From: Gammaproteobacteria bacterium
GTDB lineage: Bacteria; Pseudomonadota; Gammaproteobacteria; Tenderiales; Tenderiaceae
NCBI GenBank assembly: GCA_027001525.1
Contig: JALTMR010000136.1
Location: 1-7,054 of the forward strand
Direction: 5' to 3'
Length of the DNA stretch: 7,054 nt
Shown here: in pieces, positions 5,706 to 7,054 of the stretch
Layout: each line of letters begins with the position of its first letter
Position numbering within the stretch: position 1 is the stretch's first letter
The notes under the pieces: generated by a model
Told to the model about the DNA's origin: nothing
The model's input: only the letters and a program-made list of their open reading frames with translations
Databases searched by the model: none
Program-made: the position numbers and the translations under genes

Positions 5706-7054
5706 ATGAAGTTAATGAATTTTTCTTACTCTCGCCGATTTTGCCGCCTGGCCTGGATGGTGGTGCTGGTGGCTCTAACGGGATGTGGCGGAGCCGGTGG
5801 TGATGCCACTGATGACTCCCCTGCGGCTCCGCTTCCTGAGCCGGGGCCAAGACCGACCTCCTCTATCCCCACCGTGGGAACGGCCAAAAAGCTGGCGTCG
5901 TTTGATGGTGATGCTTCGGCACCGCGCATCGCCCTCGATGACCGCCGTTCTGCCACCGTCTATGTCACCTGGAACCAGAACGACGGTGTCAAAAATGACC
6001 TCTACCTCACACGCTTTGTCTCCGGCAACGGGTTTTGGGATCTTACGCCCGAAAAACTCAATACCTCGGATAGCGGTGTCTCCGGTGCGGGCGAAATGGT
6101 GGTGAACCGGGAGGGCAGTGTGGCGGTGGTCTGGCCCGAGCCGGATAGTAACGGCCGCCACGCGCTGTGGAGTAGCTACCACGGTTTTTCCGAGCGTGGT
6201 TGGCGCTTGCCCGAGGCGCTGGGCGGGGCGAGCAGCGGCGATGCCGGCCGGGCGCTGATGGTGGTGGAGTCGGCGAATCGCTACGTCGTGGTGGTGTGGC
6301 CGCAGGACGGAGGCGATAGCGGCCGCCTCTGGGCCAATCGCTACAACGTGGACCCTGGCGGTGGCTGGGAAGGTGCGGAGTCCATTGATGCCGGTGGCGG
6401 GCCAGTGGGAGAGGTGTTGCTGGTGATCGATGATCAAAACACGGCAACGGCCATCTGGACCCAGCACGATGGCACGCGCTACAACCTCTGGGCTCGACGC
6501 CATGACAGTGGCACAGGGTGGGCAGCCGCCCAAAAGCTGGATACAGAGGATTTGGGTGACGTGTCCGCTCCTCAGGCGGTTATCGATGCCGATGGCAATA
6601 TGACCCTCGTCTGGTTGCAAAATGACGGTGACCGGGAGCGCCTCTGGGCGATTCGCCACAATGGTGCGGCCTGGCAGAGTGCTGCCGAGATTGGGGTCGC
6701 TCCGGGTGTGGCTGACCCCAGGCTAGTGGTGGATGCCGATGGCAATGTGACGGTGGCGTGGGTGCAACTGACCGCCGGGTGGGGTGATGTTTGGGCGCAA
6801 CGTTACCTGCCTGGCGATGGCTGGGGTACGCCAGCCAGTGTCAGTACGGTGGCCAACGGGGTAGTGGAGCTTGCCTGGCTGATGGCGGATTCCGCTGGTA
6901 ACGTTGTCGCCATCTGGCGAGAAAAGCGGGACACCGGCTACCAAAATATCTGGGCCGGCCGCTATGCCGTTGACAGTGGTTGGGGCGTGGCAGGGGAAGT
7001 GGAAAATTTAAATAATGGTGACGCGGGCATGCCCATCGCCGGGATCGATAGCAG
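5706..7054 (+). CDS. Secreted lipoprotein with tandem Trp-rich repeats, probable beta-propeller (3' end cut off by window)
   Basis: The frame has no stop through the right edge, giving 449 codons of an unfinished gene. A basic, hydrophobic signal peptide ends in the lipobox L24-T25-G26-C27; Gly at +2 suggests outer-membrane sorting. A Pro-rich linker (about 39-57) follows, then at least seven tandem repeats. Each has the pattern (V/I)xD-x-G-N-x3-VWxQxDG, then LWAxRY, then GxGW-x2-A. The first aromatic recurs at 89, 143, 198, 251, 303, 352 and 404 (all Trp), spaced 49-55 residues. The second is at 100 (Tyr), 155, 209, 262, 314, 363 and 416, the third at 111, 166, 221, 272, 323, 373 and 426. 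An eighth repeat begins near 436. The spacing fits sialidase-like or similar propeller blades, but I see no catalytic motif and cannot name a ligand. In-frame ATG codons at 5685, 5706 and 5715 and GTG at 5688 are possible starts; none has a good Shine-Dalgarno, and 5706 gives the most usual signal peptide and fits the promoter. Confidence 0.88.
   Translation, partial: MKLMNFSYSRRFCRLAWMVVLVALTGCGGAGGDATDDSPAAPLPEPGPRPTSSIPTVGTAKKLASFDGDASAPRIALDDRRSATVYVTWNQNDGVKNDLYLTRFVSGNGFWDLTPEKLNTSDSGVSGAGEMVVNREGSVAVVWPEPDSNGRHALWSSYHGFSERGWRLPEALGGASSGDAGRALMVVESANRYVVVVWPQDGGDSGRLWANRYNVDPGGGWEGAESIDAGGGPVGEVLLVIDDQNTATAIWTQHDGTRYNLWARRHDSGTGWAAAQKLDTEDLGDVSAPQAVIDADGNMTLVWLQNDGDRERLWAIRHNGAAWQSAAEIGVAPGVADPRLVVDADGNVTVAWVQLTAGWGDVWAQRYLPGDGWGTPASVSTVANGVVELAWLMADSAGNVVAIWREKRDTGYQNIWAGRYAVDSGWGVAGEVENLNNGDAGMPIAGIDS

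Noticed and set aside
5775..6659. Long open frame on the - strand (294 codons) opposite the repeat lipoprotein
   Set aside because: It is the antisense of a clearly coding + strand gene. Its His/Arg/Pro-rich translation has no recognisable domain, and its apparent repeats mirror those of the real gene.
5706..7054. Tandem DNA repeats as a CRISPR array or satellite
   Set aside because: The periodicity is at the protein level (49-55 codons) with diverged DNA. The frame is uninterrupted and there are no constant repeats with unique spacers.

Overview
The window looks like ordinary chromosomal DNA from a Gammaproteobacterium. The main reason is the helicase gene, which follows Escherichia coli UvrD closely over its full length, including the first residues (MDV) and the C-terminal Tudor-like domain. 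Base composition is GC-rich (high fifties percent by eye). I saw no rRNA, tRNA, CRISPR array, insertion sequence, integrase or phage gene. The species cannot be named from this; a respiring, possibly aquatic, heterotroph or mixotroph is an inference from the TRAP transporter and the cytochrome.

Layout. (1) At the left edge, on the + strand, is the 3' three quarters of a TRAP transporter large permease gene (dctM type). (2) A short convergent gap (953-1036) holds several overlapping GC-rich hairpins. (3) Four genes follow on the - strand. Listed in transcription order (right to left) they are: uvrD (DNA helicase II); after only 37 nt a Tat-exported TRAP solute-binding protein (dctP/TakP type); a small outer-membrane beta-barrel protein of unknown function; and a small lipoprotein c-type cytochrome with one heme. 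(4) A 101-bp divergent gap (5605-5705) leads to a + strand gene that has no stop codon before the right edge. It encodes a secreted lipoprotein with at least seven tandem repeats of about 52 residues, each carrying three conserved aromatic (mostly Trp) positions, probably a beta-propeller.

How the genes may work together. The TRAP permease and the binding protein belong to matching subfamilies (2-oxoacid / mannitol-chloroaromatic type) and most likely form one sodium-driven uptake system. They are encoded on opposite strands, with the cytochrome and barrel genes between them. The small membrane subunit (dctQ) probably lies just left of the window. UvrD works in mismatch and nucleotide-excision repair and is probably unrelated in function, although its transcript may read into dctP. 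The cytochrome lipoprotein, barrel protein and repeat lipoprotein are all predicted envelope proteins, but nothing in the sequence ties them into one pathway.

I found no convincing new multi-gene system. The items most worth a second look are the repeat lipoprotein at the right edge, the split TRAP locus, and a few dyads and hairpins in the intergenic gaps.
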